A stretch of 40,077 bases of DNA from a virus, in the IMG/VR virus record IMGVR_UViG_3300043399_000551, positions 1 to 40,077 of that record. One strand, written 5' to 3'. Numbering within the stretch: position 1 is the first letter of the stretch; every line of letters starts with the position of its first letter. Positions 8,139 through 14,922 of this stretch are shown here, piece after piece. Below the pieces are notes generated by a model. It did not search any database. It was not told the DNA's origin and saw nothing but the letters and a program-made list of their open reading frames with translations. Position numbers and translations under genes: made by a program.

Positions 8139-8608
8139 GTCGGTGTTCCCTGTGAGGGGATACGAATTGCCGGCATGACCGACAGGTCGATGTGACCGGC
8201 TCCGGCCTGTCCGTGCCACGCGGGCCAGCAGATCGGGATGCTGGTGGCGAGGCGGCCTGCTGGCTTCTGCTCCCAGTCGTAGGCGCCGGCTCGGTCGATG
8301 CCGCACGCGGCTTGGGCGACTGCGTGGGCCAGGGTGTCGGCGTCCGCAGCGCCATCGCGCCATGGGGCGGCGATCAGGTCGAAATCGCGGCGCAGCGATC
8401 CATGCACGCCGATGGCGTAGCCGTGGGCCTCGGCCGCCTCACGGATGGCCGGCAGGCGGGACAGGTAGAAGGTCGTCAGGTCGTCCACCGTGGGGATGTG
8501 CGTCCATGACCCGGGCTTGAAGGTCGGCGTGCAGCCGGCGCCGATGGCGCCCGGCTCGTCGTCCAGCGTCTCCATGATGAGGCGCTTGCGGGCTTCGTCG
8601 ATGGTCAT
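8135..8608 (-). CDS. Nucleotidyltransferase-like phage protein
   Basis: The product has 157 residues. The central motif GVHGSLRRDFDLIAAPW matches the GS...RD-x-D signature of the nucleotidyltransferase fold, in which the two Asp would bind metal. A third acidic residue expected later in the fold cannot be placed with confidence, so activity is uncertain. It is coupled by 4-nt overlaps to both neighbours. Similar small proteins occur in accessory operons of other phages; their substrate is not known to me. Confidence 0.65.
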   Translation of the reverse strand: MTIDEARKRLIMETLDDEPGAIGAGCTPTFKPGSWTHIPTVDDLTTFYLSRLPAIREAAEAHGYAIGVHGSLRRDFDLIAAPWRDGAADADTLAHAVAQAACGIDRAGAYDWEQKPAGRLATSIPICWPAWHGQAGAGHIDLSVMPAIRIPSQGTPT

Positions 8609-8730
8609 GGCTGGCGCTCCAAGGTCGGCTCAGGCCGGGTGAACGACTCGCCGCGCATTGCCGCGCGCAGCTTCTCGTGGTGCCACGCCCGCAGGGCGAC
8701 GAGGTAGGCGGTGACGTTGCGATAGATCAC
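8605..8730 (-). CDS. 41-residue protein, unknown
   Basis: It starts at GTG 8730, overlapping the upstream TGA by 4 nt, and ends overlapping the downstream ATG by 4 nt. Longer in-frame starts to 8850 would run into the upstream gene. The product is basic and helical (VTAYLVALRAWHHEKLRAAM). Function is unknown. Confidence 0.55.
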   Translation of the reverse strand: MIYRNVTAYLVALRAWHHEKLRAAMRGESFTRPEPTLERQP

Positions 8731-9095
8731 GACTGGCTCCCCTGTACCGGCACATCGAAAATAGCGGCAAACTCCAGCATTGCGTCGATCACAACTGACG
8801 GCGGCGCCTTTCCGAGCGCATCGCTGAAGCTGTCGCAGTGCTTGTGCCACATGAGGATTGCCTCATTGCGGGCATCCATCACTTCCGCGCGCCGTCGCAC
8901 CAGCCCTGCAACCTTTTTCCCGGCGCTGGCTAGCTTGATGAGCGCTAAACGGTACTCAAACTCCAGCGCTGCATAGTCCTCGCGCCGGACGTAGCCCCAG
9001 CCATTCTGGCAATCTGCTGGAGGCACTGCCTGCATAGCGCCGCTGACCGGCTTCCACAGGTCTGGACGGCGGAAACGGATTCGGCTGCGGCTCAT
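8727..9095 (-). CDS. Hypothetical helical phage protein
   Basis: The product has 122 residues from ATG 9095, coupled to the preceding gene by a 4-nt ATGA overlap. The first 25 residues are basic (SRSRIRFRRPDLWK). The rest is mostly helical with one CQNGWGYVRRED segment. No known domain is recognised. In-frame sequence upstream to 9179 lies inside the preceding gene and is not needed. Confidence 0.65.
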   Translation of the reverse strand: MSRSRIRFRRPDLWKPVSGAMQAVPPADCQNGWGYVRREDYAALEFEYRLALIKLASAGKKVAGLVRRRAEVMDARNEAILMWHKHCDSFSDALGKAPPSVVIDAMLEFAAIFDVPVQGSQS

Positions 9096-10078
9096 GACAT
9101 CCCCTTGCTGCTGGCAGGCGTCACGGACCGCGTGTAGAGCTGGCCACCGATGCGTTCGCAAAGTCCCGACTTCTCGCACAATGCCGGGTAGTGCTTCTTC
9201 AGCCAGTCAACTGCCTCGGTGCGGACCTCAACATAGCTGCGTCCGCAGACCTCTCGTGTCGCCGGCTCAGCCCCTACTGCGGGGGCTTGTACAAGCCCGT
9301 TCCAGCCATTGCAGAAGTAGCCAACCAGGTCGGCTCTGAAGCTGTGCGGAACGCCTGCCCTCTCCATTGCCTCGCGCAGCGCCTCAACGACCTGTTTACC
9401 GGTTGGGCCATGTGCAGACGCGGGGGCTTGGGCCGCCAAGCGCTTGGCGGCCTCCCGGATGGCCTCGGCGATGACGGCGACGGGCGTGTCGGCAGCGAAC
9501 TTGGGGCGGCCCATGGCCTCAATCAGCTCGCCCACGGCGCCCAGCCAGTTACCCATCGCGTGCTTGTACTCGCGTGTCTCGGTCAGCGGCATCCCCTTGG
9601 GCTGGGCCTTGGGCGCCGACCGCGTGTAGAGCGGCACGACCTCCACGTCGGGCCACACCTCGCGTTGCTTGTCGGCATACTCTTCGGCCACGTCCAAGCG
9701 ACGGATGACCTTGTCGATGGTCGGCGCGCGCAGGCTGGTGACGGCATACCAAGCAGGCGCATCCCCCTCTGCTGCCTTGGGCTGTACATTGGAGAGCAGC
9801 GCTTCCAGGTCAGACAAGCGCAACTCGAAGCCGCCATCAGGCCCAACGTCAAACCCGTGAATGTATTCCACGTCGATGCACTTGGCTTGCTTGCGTCGTT
9901 GGATGTAGGCGGCCACGCGGGCGGGCGCTTCTCCATGCGCCTCTGCTGGGGCTTGGGCGGCGTCATGAGCTGCAAGGGCTTCGGCGGCCACTTGCTTGGG
10001 GACGTCCAGCATTGACCCATCGCGGGCCGGCCAGTCTCGGATCGTGCGCAGCGCCTGCGCCAGTCGGTCAGCGGTCAT
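9092..10078 (-). CDS. Modular phage accessory protein
   Basis: The product has 328 residues from ATG 10078, preceded by AAGGAG at good spacing. The middle contains the phage cassette pattern DAPAWYAVTS ... VVPLYTRS (about 128-176), found in many modular accessory proteins of proteobacterial phages. The C-terminal part has a GKQVVEALREAMERAGVP helix segment and CGRSYVEVRTEAVDW. No enzymatic motif is visible. It overlaps the upstream zinc-finger gene by 11 nt and the downstream start by 4 nt. Confidence 0.65.
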   Translation of the reverse strand: MTADRLAQALRTIRDWPARDGSMLDVPKQVAAEALAAHDAAQAPAEAHGEAPARVAAYIQRRKQAKCIDVEYIHGFDVGPDGGFELRLSDLEALLSNVQPKAAEGDAPAWYAVTSLRAPTIDKVIRRLDVAEEYADKQREVWPDVEVVPLYTRSAPKAQPKGMPLTETREYKHAMGNWLGAVGELIEAMGRPKFAADTPVAVIAEAIREAAKRLAAQAPASAHGPTGKQVVEALREAMERAGVPHSFRADLVGYFCNGWNGLVQAPAVGAEPATREVCGRSYVEVRTEAVDWLKKHYPALCEKSGLCERIGGQLYTRSVTPASSKGMS

Positions 10079-10211
10079 TGGTGGGCTCCTTGGTGATGCA
10101 GTCGCGCGGACGAGCGCCGCACCACAGCCGATGGTCTTCAAACGGTGTTGTCGATACGTAGCCGCACCACCAGCAGGTGATCGGCGTCCAGCGGAGATAT
10201 CGCCCGCTCAT
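10068..10211 (-). CDS. 47-residue zinc-finger microprotein
   Basis: ATG 10211 overlaps the upstream TGA by 4 nt. Key residues are the pair CWWC (13-16) and Cys31 and Cys38 around WCGARPRDC, giving a probable four-Cys zinc site. It overlaps the downstream gene by 11 nt. The conserved cysteine spacing and coupled start argue that it is real despite its size. Confidence 0.6.
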   Translation of the reverse strand: MSGRYLRWTPITCWWCGYVSTTPFEDHRLWCGARPRDCITKEPTNDR

Positions 10212-10516
10212 GCCTTGGGCTCCTTGGTCTGCGGTGCGGCGAGGCCGTTCACACGGCAGAACTCTGCGATTGCGGCACGCGCAAAGCGCAGCAGGCGTCC
10301 GGGCTGCGGCGATGCAGGCATTTCAAGGCCAATAGCCTGAATCTGCCAGTCCGTCAGCGCCACGGGCGCCTGGGGCTGGGCGGCAAGGGCGGCGCGGGCG
10401 CCGGCCTGGAACACCTCCCAGTTCGTGCGCTCATCCGGCGGCGTGCTCTGTGCCCACGACTCAAAGTCCGTGCGCAGGTCGTGTCTACCCTCAGGGGCTT
10501 GGTTTTCGGTGGTCAT
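10208..10516 (-). CDS. Accessory protein sharing a module with the 21479 gene
   Basis: The product has 102 residues from ATG 10516, overlapping the preceding stop by 4 nt. Residues about 14-45 (DFESWAQS ... NWEVFQAGARAAL) follow the same pattern as the C-terminal end of the 21479-22234 product (RFEAYFAES ... WWTWQQAG), a small module common in phage accessory proteins. Function is unknown. Confidence 0.65.
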   Translation of the reverse strand: MTTENQAPEGRHDLRTDFESWAQSTPPDERTNWEVFQAGARAALAAQPQAPVALTDWQIQAIGLEMPASPQPGRLLRFARAAIAEFCRVNGLAAPQTKEPKA

Positions 10517-10767
10517 GCTGACGGTTCCTCCAGTTCAACTGCGGCAGCCATGACCAGCATCAGGTCCATGCCGATCAGTTCACGCTTCTTGGCGACCTCG
10601 GTGGCGACTGCCAACACCGATTTCCCGTCGCGGTCGGCCGTCATCTTGAGGATCTTGCCCAGCTCGGCCATGTGAGGCCGGTAGCGCTCGCCAAGCAGGC
10701 GCTTCGCCTTGTCGCGCATGTCGTAGAGCTGCGCGGCCATCTTCACTTGTTGCTCGGTGGCGGCCAT
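10513..10767 (-). CDS. 84-residue helical hypothetical protein
   Basis: The product is Met/Ala/Lys-rich and almost entirely helical. The start ATG 10767 is one base past the stop of the preceding gene; the 3' end overlaps the next start by 4 nt. No recognised domain. Confidence 0.65.
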   Translation of the reverse strand: MAATEQQVKMAAQLYDMRDKAKRLLGERYRPHMAELGKILKMTADRDGKSVLAVATEVAKKRELIGMDLMLVMAAAVELEEPSA

Positions 10768-10768
10768 G

Positions 10769-11143
10769 TCAGGCCTTCTTTCCGGTTGAGCCCATGATTG
10801 CGGTCATGTGCTCGCGGGCAAGCGAGCGGAGGGCCTCGCGGCGCTCCTGCACGCTCAGGATCTGTTTGATGTCGGTGGTCAGCTCGGACGCCATGTGGTT
10901 GACCATGCGGTCCACCATCTCGGACTCAATGCGCTCAGCGAACTTCCGCAGCAGCGCGTCGCGGTCCACCAGCGCCCAGGCCTGCGCCATCCACTCGGCC
11001 GGCAGCTTCAGCCGCGCCTCGTAGTTCGGCATCAGCCATCCGCCTTCGCCGATGAACTTCAGCACGGCGTGCTCGGCGGCGGCTTTGACCTTGGCGTCGA
11101 AATCGCTCAAGGGTGCAGGCTGGGGGGATTGGATTTCGGTCAT
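10769..11143 (-). CDS. First gene of operator-controlled minus operon, unknown
   Basis: The product has 124 residues, mostly helical, with alternating acidic and basic stretches (about 60-120) that could dimerise as a coiled coil. It begins at ATG 11143 behind AAAGGAGATAGAC, downstream of a promoter with the shared palindromic operator. The promoter, leader and first codons are nearly identical to those of the 18959 gene, but the two proteins diverge after about residue 4. Function is unknown. Confidence 0.7.
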   Translation of the reverse strand: MTEIQSPQPAPLSDFDAKVKAAAEHAVLKFIGEGGWLMPNYEARLKLPAEWMAQAWALVDRDALLRKFAERIESEMVDRMVNHMASELTTDIKQILSVQERREALRSLAREHMTAIMGSTGKKA

Positions 11144-11193
11144 GTCTATCTCCTTTGAGCCTCAATCATAGCGCCATTTGGCGCGGATGCAAG
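11113..11193 (-). repeat. Inverted copy of duplicated promoter-leader cassette
   Basis: Read on the minus strand, these 81 bases match 18909-18989 on the plus strand at 74 of 81 positions by my alignment. The repeat covers -35, operator, -10, leader, ribosome site and the first nine to ten codons, then similarity stops. Six mismatches lie in the operator centre or after the ATG and one in the -10; the leader is identical. Confidence 0.9.
11165..11192 (-). promoter_or_regulatory. Early promoter with operator (op1)
   Basis: On the minus strand: TTGCAT (11192-11187), a 16-bp spacer containing GCGCCAAATGGCGC (11184-11171), then TATGAT (11170-11165). The palindrome fills the spacer, so a bound repressor would block RNA polymerase directly. 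It drives the 11143-to-7460 operon. Confidence 0.8.
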
Positions 11194-11196
11194 AAG

Positions 11197-11221
11197 AAAA
11201 AGGCGCAGACACCTAGTGTCT
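11197..11221 (-). terminator. Probable terminator after the Gp157 operon
   Basis: On the minus strand AGACAC-TAG-GTGTCT (11221-11207) forms a 6-bp stem with a 3-nt loop, followed by GCGCC and five T (11201-11197). It lies between the Gp157-like gene and the next promoter. The 5-nt gap before the U-tract makes it imperfect. The same palindrome could serve as a protein-binding site. Confidence 0.45.
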
Positions 11222-11292
11222 ACCACTACGCAAGCACATGGGCTAGGAGGAGGCCCGCTGCGTGAGTGGCGCGAATGCACGCCGGGAAATGG

Positions 11293-11787
11293 TTACTTGA
11301 TTTGCAATGTCTTGCGTTGCTCGACATGAGCGCCAGGCACATCAAGACCGGCCTTGATGGCGTCGGCAATTGCCTTTTTGTCGGGCTCGGGCGGCGGGGC
11401 CGGCTTGGTGCGCATGTAATCTGCAGGGATCAGGTCTTGATCATCAATCACAACGGCCGATGACTTACGGAATCCCAACTCAACGCCGGGGCCGATGATC
11501 TTTTCGATTTGGCAAGACTGCATGCAGCTAGCGAGATAGTCGCGCATGCGTTCGGCCCGCTGTTCCATGGCCTTTGCGCGATCTGTTGCGTCCTTGGCCC
11601 ATTGGCGCATCGCGTCAGCGTCAGCCTCAAGGCCACGGATAAACAACGCGACGTTTTGCGCCTTTTGCTCAAGTTCGCCACCAAGGCTCTCTAGCGTGTC
11701 CGCTACGGTTTGCTCGTCAAGCTCAAGCTCTGCCAGCTTTTCCAGGTCTGCGCGGTATTCTTGCGCAATCAAATACAGTGCTGTCAT
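11293..11787 (-). CDS. Siphovirus Gp157-like protein
   Basis: The product has 164 residues. It has the typical Gp157-family layout: an N-terminal helical domain with an acidic stretch (LAELELDEQTVADTLESLGG), a coiled-coil middle (about 40-95) and a C-terminal half with IIGPGVELGFRKSSAVVIDD followed by IPADYMRTKP. Members of this family accompany single-strand annealing or recombination genes in many phages; their mechanism is unclear. It lies 9 nt downstream of the Sak3-like gene. Confidence 0.8.
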   Translation of the reverse strand: MTALYLIAQEYRADLEKLAELELDEQTVADTLESLGGELEQKAQNVALFIRGLEADADAMRQWAKDATDRAKAMEQRAERMRDYLASCMQSCQIEKIIGPGVELGFRKSSAVVIDDQDLIPADYMRTKPAPPPEPDKKAIADAIKAGLDVPGAHVEQRKTLQIK

Positions 11788-11796
11788 GTTTTCTCC

Positions 11797-12411
11797 TTAC
11801 GGCCAGACGGCCGTCAACTGGTCTTGTTCATCTTTTGTCAGCTTCGCCCAAACGGCATCAAGTCTGGACTGCGTGAGGCCGGCCAAGTATCTTGCGGCAC
11901 CCGACGCGTCGCCGCGCTTTACGCCCGCCTTCACTTCCAAAGCTGCGGCTTTCGCGTCAAATGCTTCTGACTTGTCGCCATTGTCTCGGCCATCATCATC
12001 TTGGGGCGGATAGCCTGATTCGAGCGGCAGCTTTGCCCAAAGCTCATAAGCCAGGCCGAATGTAAACGCAGCCGCCATACACACGCCACGGCGGTGCGTG
12101 TCTGTGATATCGCGGGCCGTGATGCGGTCGAGCGGAATTGCCGCATTGCGCGTGTCCATGACCGCCTGCGGGACGGCTGGCGTTACTGCATCGCCATGCC
12201 GAAAACGGATCAGCAAATAAGCGCCAACCGGCGATTGGTGCAGGATATCGCCCGCCTTTGTCTCGACAAGCTCAGGTAGCCAGCCCGGGGCGTGGGTCCG
12301 CAGCAAATTCATGGTGCGCGACCAGTTGATATAGGCGGCGCTGAACTTGCCAGTTCCAATTGTGTCGACCAGTTCGGCGGTGGCTACGCCCGCAAGATTG
12401 GGGTATTCCAT
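11797..12411 (-). CDS. Sak3-like single-strand annealing protein (DUF1071-type)
   Basis: The product has 204 residues. YINWSRTMNLLRTHAPGW (about 27-44) corresponds to the Y-x-S/N-W motif region of the Sak3/DUF1071 annealing family. VMDTRNAAIP and ITARDITDTHRRGVCMAAA then fit the family's 'D-x-N... R-x-x-v-k-a-l-a' core, ending in FGLAYELW. The C-terminal 70 residues are acidic and helical. The family anneals complementary single strands in phage recombination. ATG 12411 is preferred; a TTG at 12417 overlaps the upstream stop. Its partners here are Gp157-like, SSB, NinB and NinG. The assignment is by motif pattern, not by search. Confidence 0.7.
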   Translation of the reverse strand: MEYPNLAGVATAELVDTIGTGKFSAAYINWSRTMNLLRTHAPGWLPELVETKAGDILHQSPVGAYLLIRFRHGDAVTPAVPQAVMDTRNAAIPLDRITARDITDTHRRGVCMAAAFTFGLAYELWAKLPLESGYPPQDDDGRDNGDKSEAFDAKAAALEVKAGVKRGDASGAARYLAGLTQSRLDAVWAKLTKDEQDQLTAVWP

Positions 12412-12413
12412 GA

Positions 12414-12521
12414 TCAAAACGGAAGGCCACGGAATGCAACGCCAAACGCGATGCGGGCAGCGTACACGACGCCATGGATTCGCCTGTAAAGGCGATACGT
12501 GTGGACAAATTCGCGGATCAT
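12414..12521 (-). CDS. 35-residue basic protein
   Basis: ATG 12521 overlaps the upstream TGA by 4 nt, and its stop lies 2 nt from the next ATG. It is basic and partly hydrophobic (VVYAARIAFGVAFRG). Coupling on both sides supports it; function is unknown. Confidence 0.5.
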   Translation of the reverse strand: MIREFVHTYRLYRRIHGVVYAARIAFGVAFRGLPF

Positions 12522-12727
12522 TTGTTTTTCCTTCCTACAGTTGCAGCGTCTCGAATTGCATCGGCAAACTCAACCGCCTTTTCCAGCGGCAAAGAGAAGC
12601 CTGTAAACCCGAAATGCGCCGTGTCATCACAGCTTACGGTGCGGATGTAGATGAACCCGCTCCCGGCATCGGCCACGGCTTCAATTGCATGCCCATCAAC
12701 GTGGACTCGAAAAATTGATGTGGTCAT
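12518..12727 (-). CDS. 69-residue hypothetical protein
   Basis: Its start overlaps the stop of the preceding gene by 4 nt. The pattern is mixed alpha/beta: IFRVHVDGHAIEAV, then GFIYIRTVS, and a C-terminal helix ending in basic residues. No family assigned. Confidence 0.6.
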   Translation of the reverse strand: MTTSIFRVHVDGHAIEAVADAGSGFIYIRTVSCDDTAHFGFTGFSLPLEKAVEFADAIRDAATVGRKNK

Positions 12728-12939
12728 GTCGGGTCCTTCGGGATTGGTCGCCAGTGCGTAGCGTCACGAACGACGCACGGGCCCCTGAATCGCGGCGCGT
12801 AGAACACGTTTTGCTCACTCAGCGCCACTCGGAAATAGTCAGTGAGCCGGCCGTCGCCAGGGCGCCAAATGTCGATAGCCGTCGAGTCTTCAGGTGCCGT
12901 GCCGATTGGCATCCAATCGTCATTGTTTGCTGTTGTCAT
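12724..12939 (-). CDS. DUF551-like protein
   Basis: The product has 71 residues. It shows the family pattern WMPIGTAPED near the N-terminus and THWRPIPKDP at the end. These small proteins are common in phage accessory operons and have no known function. It starts behind AGGAGATAGG and is the first gene after the op3 promoter. A second DUF551-like protein is encoded at 16122-16490 on the other strand. Confidence 0.8.
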   Translation of the reverse strand: MTTANNDDWMPIGTAPEDSTAIDIWRPGDGRLTDYFRVALSEQNVFYAPRFRGPCVVRDATHWRPIPKDPT

Positions 12940-12959
12940 CCTATCTCCTAAGAGACTTC

Positions 12960-12987
12960 ATTATGCGCCACCTGGCGCCAATGTCAA
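12960..12987 (-). promoter_or_regulatory. Early promoter with operator (op3)
   Basis: On the minus strand: perfect TTGACA (12987-12982), a 16-bp spacer containing GCGCCAGGTGGCGC (12978-12965), and CATAAT (12965-12960), whose first base is shared with the palindrome. This is probably the strongest of the set. The -35 overlaps the stop of the preceding small gene, so the operons are packed back to back. Confidence 0.85.
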
Positions 12988-13121
12988 GCCCCATCAATCA
13001 GCGCGCCAACCACGTAGCACGCCAGAACGAACCCAACCAGCGCAACGCCAGGCCAGCGCGAGCAAGTGCGCTCGATTGCAAAGCCGATTCCGACGCAGAG
13101 CATGTCTAGGAGTTTGATCAT
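12984..13121 (-). CDS. 45-residue single-TM protein
   Basis: ATG 13121 overlaps the upstream TGA by 4 nt and follows AGGAGG with good spacing. The C-terminal half is a membrane segment (VALVGFVLACYVVGALI). The N-terminal half is short, with two Cys. Function is unknown; a small membrane regulator or superinfection factor is possible. Confidence 0.6.
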   Translation of the reverse strand: MIKLLDMLCVGIGFAIERTCSRWPGVALVGFVLACYVVGALIDGA

Positions 13122-13375
13122 TGCTTACCTCCTGTTGCTTTTGCGATGGCTGCGCGGGCGTTTGTCCACAGCTGATCATTTGGATCATTGGGGGCGATTT
13201 CGCTTTCGAATGCCTGCAGAGCTGCCAAGAGATCAGGGGCGGCAGCGATAAGGCGGGCGTTGCCATCTGTGCAATGAACCCCGTAGTCTGATGATGTGTG
13301 CCAAAGGATTAGCCCATCGCTGCCGCGAAGAAAGCGGCCAGACCACACCCACGGTCCAGGAGTGTGCCCGCTCAT
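13118..13375 (-). CDS. Ead/Ea22-like accessory protein
   Basis: The product has 85 residues from ATG 13375, coupled to the upstream gene by 4 nt. It shows the common phage pattern TPGPWVW at the start and NARLIAAAPDLLAALQ in the middle, as in many Ead/Ea22-type early proteins of unknown function. Confidence 0.75.
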   Translation of the reverse strand: MSGHTPGPWVWSGRFLRGSDGLILWHTSSDYGVHCTDGNARLIAAAPDLLAALQAFESEIAPNDPNDQLWTNARAAIAKATGGKQ

Positions 13376-13683
13376 TGCGCACTCCATGCACCAGCCAGCA
13401 CATTGGCCCACGACAGGGCGCCGCAGATCGAAACCATGACGATTGCCAGGAAGCGCAGTACTTCGCCGTCAGCGCTCTCACTCTGGTCGTCGTCCTCGGC
13501 ATAGTCCTTGATGACCGGGAACGGCTCGGCCGATTTGATCGTCGGCACCAAACGCCCCTGGTAGTCGCAGCCTTGCGGGATGTAGGCGCGCTTGATCATC
13601 GGGCTGCTCTCTGCCCATTCCCCCATGTCGTCCATGTCGGCGTGGCGGTGGTTCTTGGTGGATTCCCAGACTTGATTGTTCAT
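13372..13683 (-). CDS. 103-residue protein with C-terminal membrane segment
   Basis: It starts at ATG 13683 behind AAGGAGCACTGAA. The N-terminal 70 residues are hydrophilic and the central stretch is very acidic (DYAEDDDQSESADGE). The C-terminal 28 residues are hydrophobic (FLAIVMVSICGALSWANVLAGA), likely a membrane anchor. Function is unknown. Confidence 0.65.
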   Translation of the reverse strand: MNNQVWESTKNHRHADMDDMGEWAESSPMIKRAYIPQGCDYQGRLVPTIKSAEPFPVIKDYAEDDDQSESADGEVLRFLAIVMVSICGALSWANVLAGAWSAQ

Positions 13684-13694
13684 TTCAGTGCTCC

Positions 13695-13997
13695 TTAGAA
13701 GTTACTTTGATCACGCTTGTAAGCGTCTGTCAGCTCTTGTTCCCACGCATCCCGGATGTGCGCCGGAATCACCTCCTCGGCATCCAACACCATGCCATTG
13801 ATGAGCGCGCGGAGAACGATGGCCTGCCCGCTGACGACTTCGTACTCAACTTTTACCGATGCATTGCCGAGAGGCATGAAAGTGGCCTGGCAGTAGTAGC
13901 GGGGAACGAGATAGAAGCCTTTCCATCCGTTCAGCTCGTCAATTGCGCGTTTGTACGCTGCGTCAGCGGCTTGCATTGTGTTTTCTGCGTTGTCCAT
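13695..13997 (-). CDS. 100-residue hypothetical protein
   Basis: The product has a helical start, an aromatic beta-like middle (GFYLVPRYYCQATFMPLG), and a helical acidic end. Its ATG shares one base with the upstream stop. No recognised family. Confidence 0.6.
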   Translation of the reverse strand: MDNAENTMQAADAAYKRAIDELNGWKGFYLVPRYYCQATFMPLGNASVKVEYEVVSGQAIVLRALINGMVLDAEEVIPAHIRDAWEQELTDAYKRDQSNF

Positions 13998-14326
13998 CAG
14001 AACACCTTGGTAACAGTGATTTGGTTGCGACGGATGACGATGTAGGCGCCAGCCTTCGACCCGATGTAAGCCCCGGCAACGTCGGCCGCCAGGTCTTTGA
14101 GCGATGCCGTGTGGCGCGGAGACCGGCTGTCCGCAATTTCCTTGGCCGCGCCGATGGCAACCGAAGCCCAGAAGCCGGCCCGCTCGCTCTCAGTTGCCAG
14201 CGTCACCGCTGCAGCGATGGCGGCAGAGCCCGCCAGGTGCTTGGCCTTGTCCGGGCCTGTGAATGAGTCTGCGTGAACAGCCCCGGCGAGAAGAACCGCT
14301 GCGGCTGCGATGGTCTTTGCGATCAT
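13997..14326 (-). CDS. YfiM/DUF2279-like exported protein
   Basis: The product has 109 residues. An N-terminal signal peptide is clear (IAKTIAAAAVLLAGAVHA, cleavage near residue 19); no lipobox Cys is present. The following GPDKAKHLAGSAAIA and SERAGFWASVAIGAAKEIADS match the pattern of YfiM/DUF2279-type periplasmic proteins. The role in phages is not known to me; envelope modification or superinfection effects are possible. It is the first gene leftward of the divergent control region, with AGGAG before ATG. Confidence 0.75.
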   Translation of the reverse strand: MIAKTIAAAAVLLAGAVHADSFTGPDKAKHLAGSAAIAAAVTLATESERAGFWASVAIGAAKEIADSRSPRHTASLKDLAADVAGAYIGSKAGAYIVIRRNQITVTKVF

Positions 14327-14361
14327 GTTGTTGCTCCTGCTGGCTCAGTGCCAGTGCCTCA

Positions 14362-14389
14362 ACTCTAGCGCAACGTGGCGCGATTGCAA
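14362..14389 (-). promoter_or_regulatory. Leftward early promoter with operator (op4)
   Basis: On the minus strand: TTGCAA (14389-14384), a 16-bp spacer with GCGCCACGTTGCGC (14381-14368), then TAGAGT (14367-14362). It diverges from the promoter of the Cro-like gene. The operator has one half-site change (TTGCGC), so binding may be weaker. Confidence 0.75.
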
Positions 14390-14424
14390 GCCCTCTTCGC
14401 ACAAATATTTTTAGCGCCATGCGC

Positions 14425-14452
14425 TTGACTTATCAGCGCCATGTGGCATGAT
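14425..14452 (+). promoter_or_regulatory. Promoter of the Cro-like gene with operator (op5), leaderless
   Basis: TTGACT (14425-14430), a 16-bp spacer carrying most of GCGCCATGTGGCAT (14436-14449), and CATGAT (14447-14452). The next gene's ATG begins 7 nt after the -10, where transcription should start, so the message would have no leader. The right half-site is degenerate (GGCAT), consistent with weak autorepression. Confidence 0.8.
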
Positions 14453-14458
14453 TGAGCC

Positions 14459-14653
14459 ATGAACAAAGCCGAAGCAAAAGCCATCGTCGCCCGCATCAAG
14501 AACCTGACCGAGTTCTCTCGGAAATCCGGTGTCGCTCGTCGCACGCTGGACAGGATCAAGGCGGGCACTGTTGAACCAACCCGGGGTACTTTGGCCCTGC
14601 TGTCTGCAGGCATCGCCAAGATCAAGCCCAAACTCAAGGAGCAGGAAGAGTGA
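14459..14653 (+). CDS. Small Cro/CI-type HTH regulator
   Basis: The product has 64 residues. A helix-turn-helix is seen around residues 18-42 (EFSRKSGVARRTLDRIKAG), of the Cro/CI type, and the C-terminus is basic with no dimerisation or peptidase domain. There is no Shine-Dalgarno because the ATG sits at the predicted transcription start, as for lambda cI from PRM. It is the only Cro/CI-type protein found, so it is the best candidate for binding the dispersed GCGCCANNTGGCGC sites. The next gene begins at an overlapping GTGA. Confidence 0.8.
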   Translation: MNKAEAKAIVARIKNLTEFSRKSGVARRTLDRIKAGTVEPTRGTLALLSAGIAKIKPKLKEQEE

Positions 14654-14922
14654 AAACCAAGTTTGAAAAGATGCGCGCCAACCGCGAGCGCGTGCTGAAG
14701 GTGCCGGCATCGTTCCCGGCTCTGCCTAAAACGCCTGAAGTTCCGTTCATGGAAATCGACGGCGTGAAGTATGTCGAGGCGCCGGAACTGTCAATAGAAG
14801 ACAGATGCCGTGGGTGCAATTGGGAGTTTTTCCCTTGCAGCCAGATCGTCGATAAGGCAGAGCGCGCGTTCGGCACTGACTGTACTGTCCGAGACGTCAT
14901 CTACATCAAGGCCGCATCATGA
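14650..14922 (+). CDS. 90-residue Cys-containing early protein
   Basis: It starts at GTG 14650 (GTGA overlap). The N-terminus is basic and helical; FMEIDGVKYVEAPE is beta-like. CRGC and a later Cys pair (FFPC, TDC) suggest a zinc site. No family assigned. Confidence 0.65.
   Translation: MKTKFEKMRANRERVLKVPASFPALPKTPEVPFMEIDGVKYVEAPELSIEDRCRGCNWEFFPCSQIVDKAERAFGTDCTVRDVIYIKAAS

Noticed and set aside
9191-10015. 274-codon plus-strand frame opposite the 9092-10078 gene
   Set aside because: The minus frame has a good ribosome site, coupled overlaps and a recognisable phage cassette; the plus frame has none of these.
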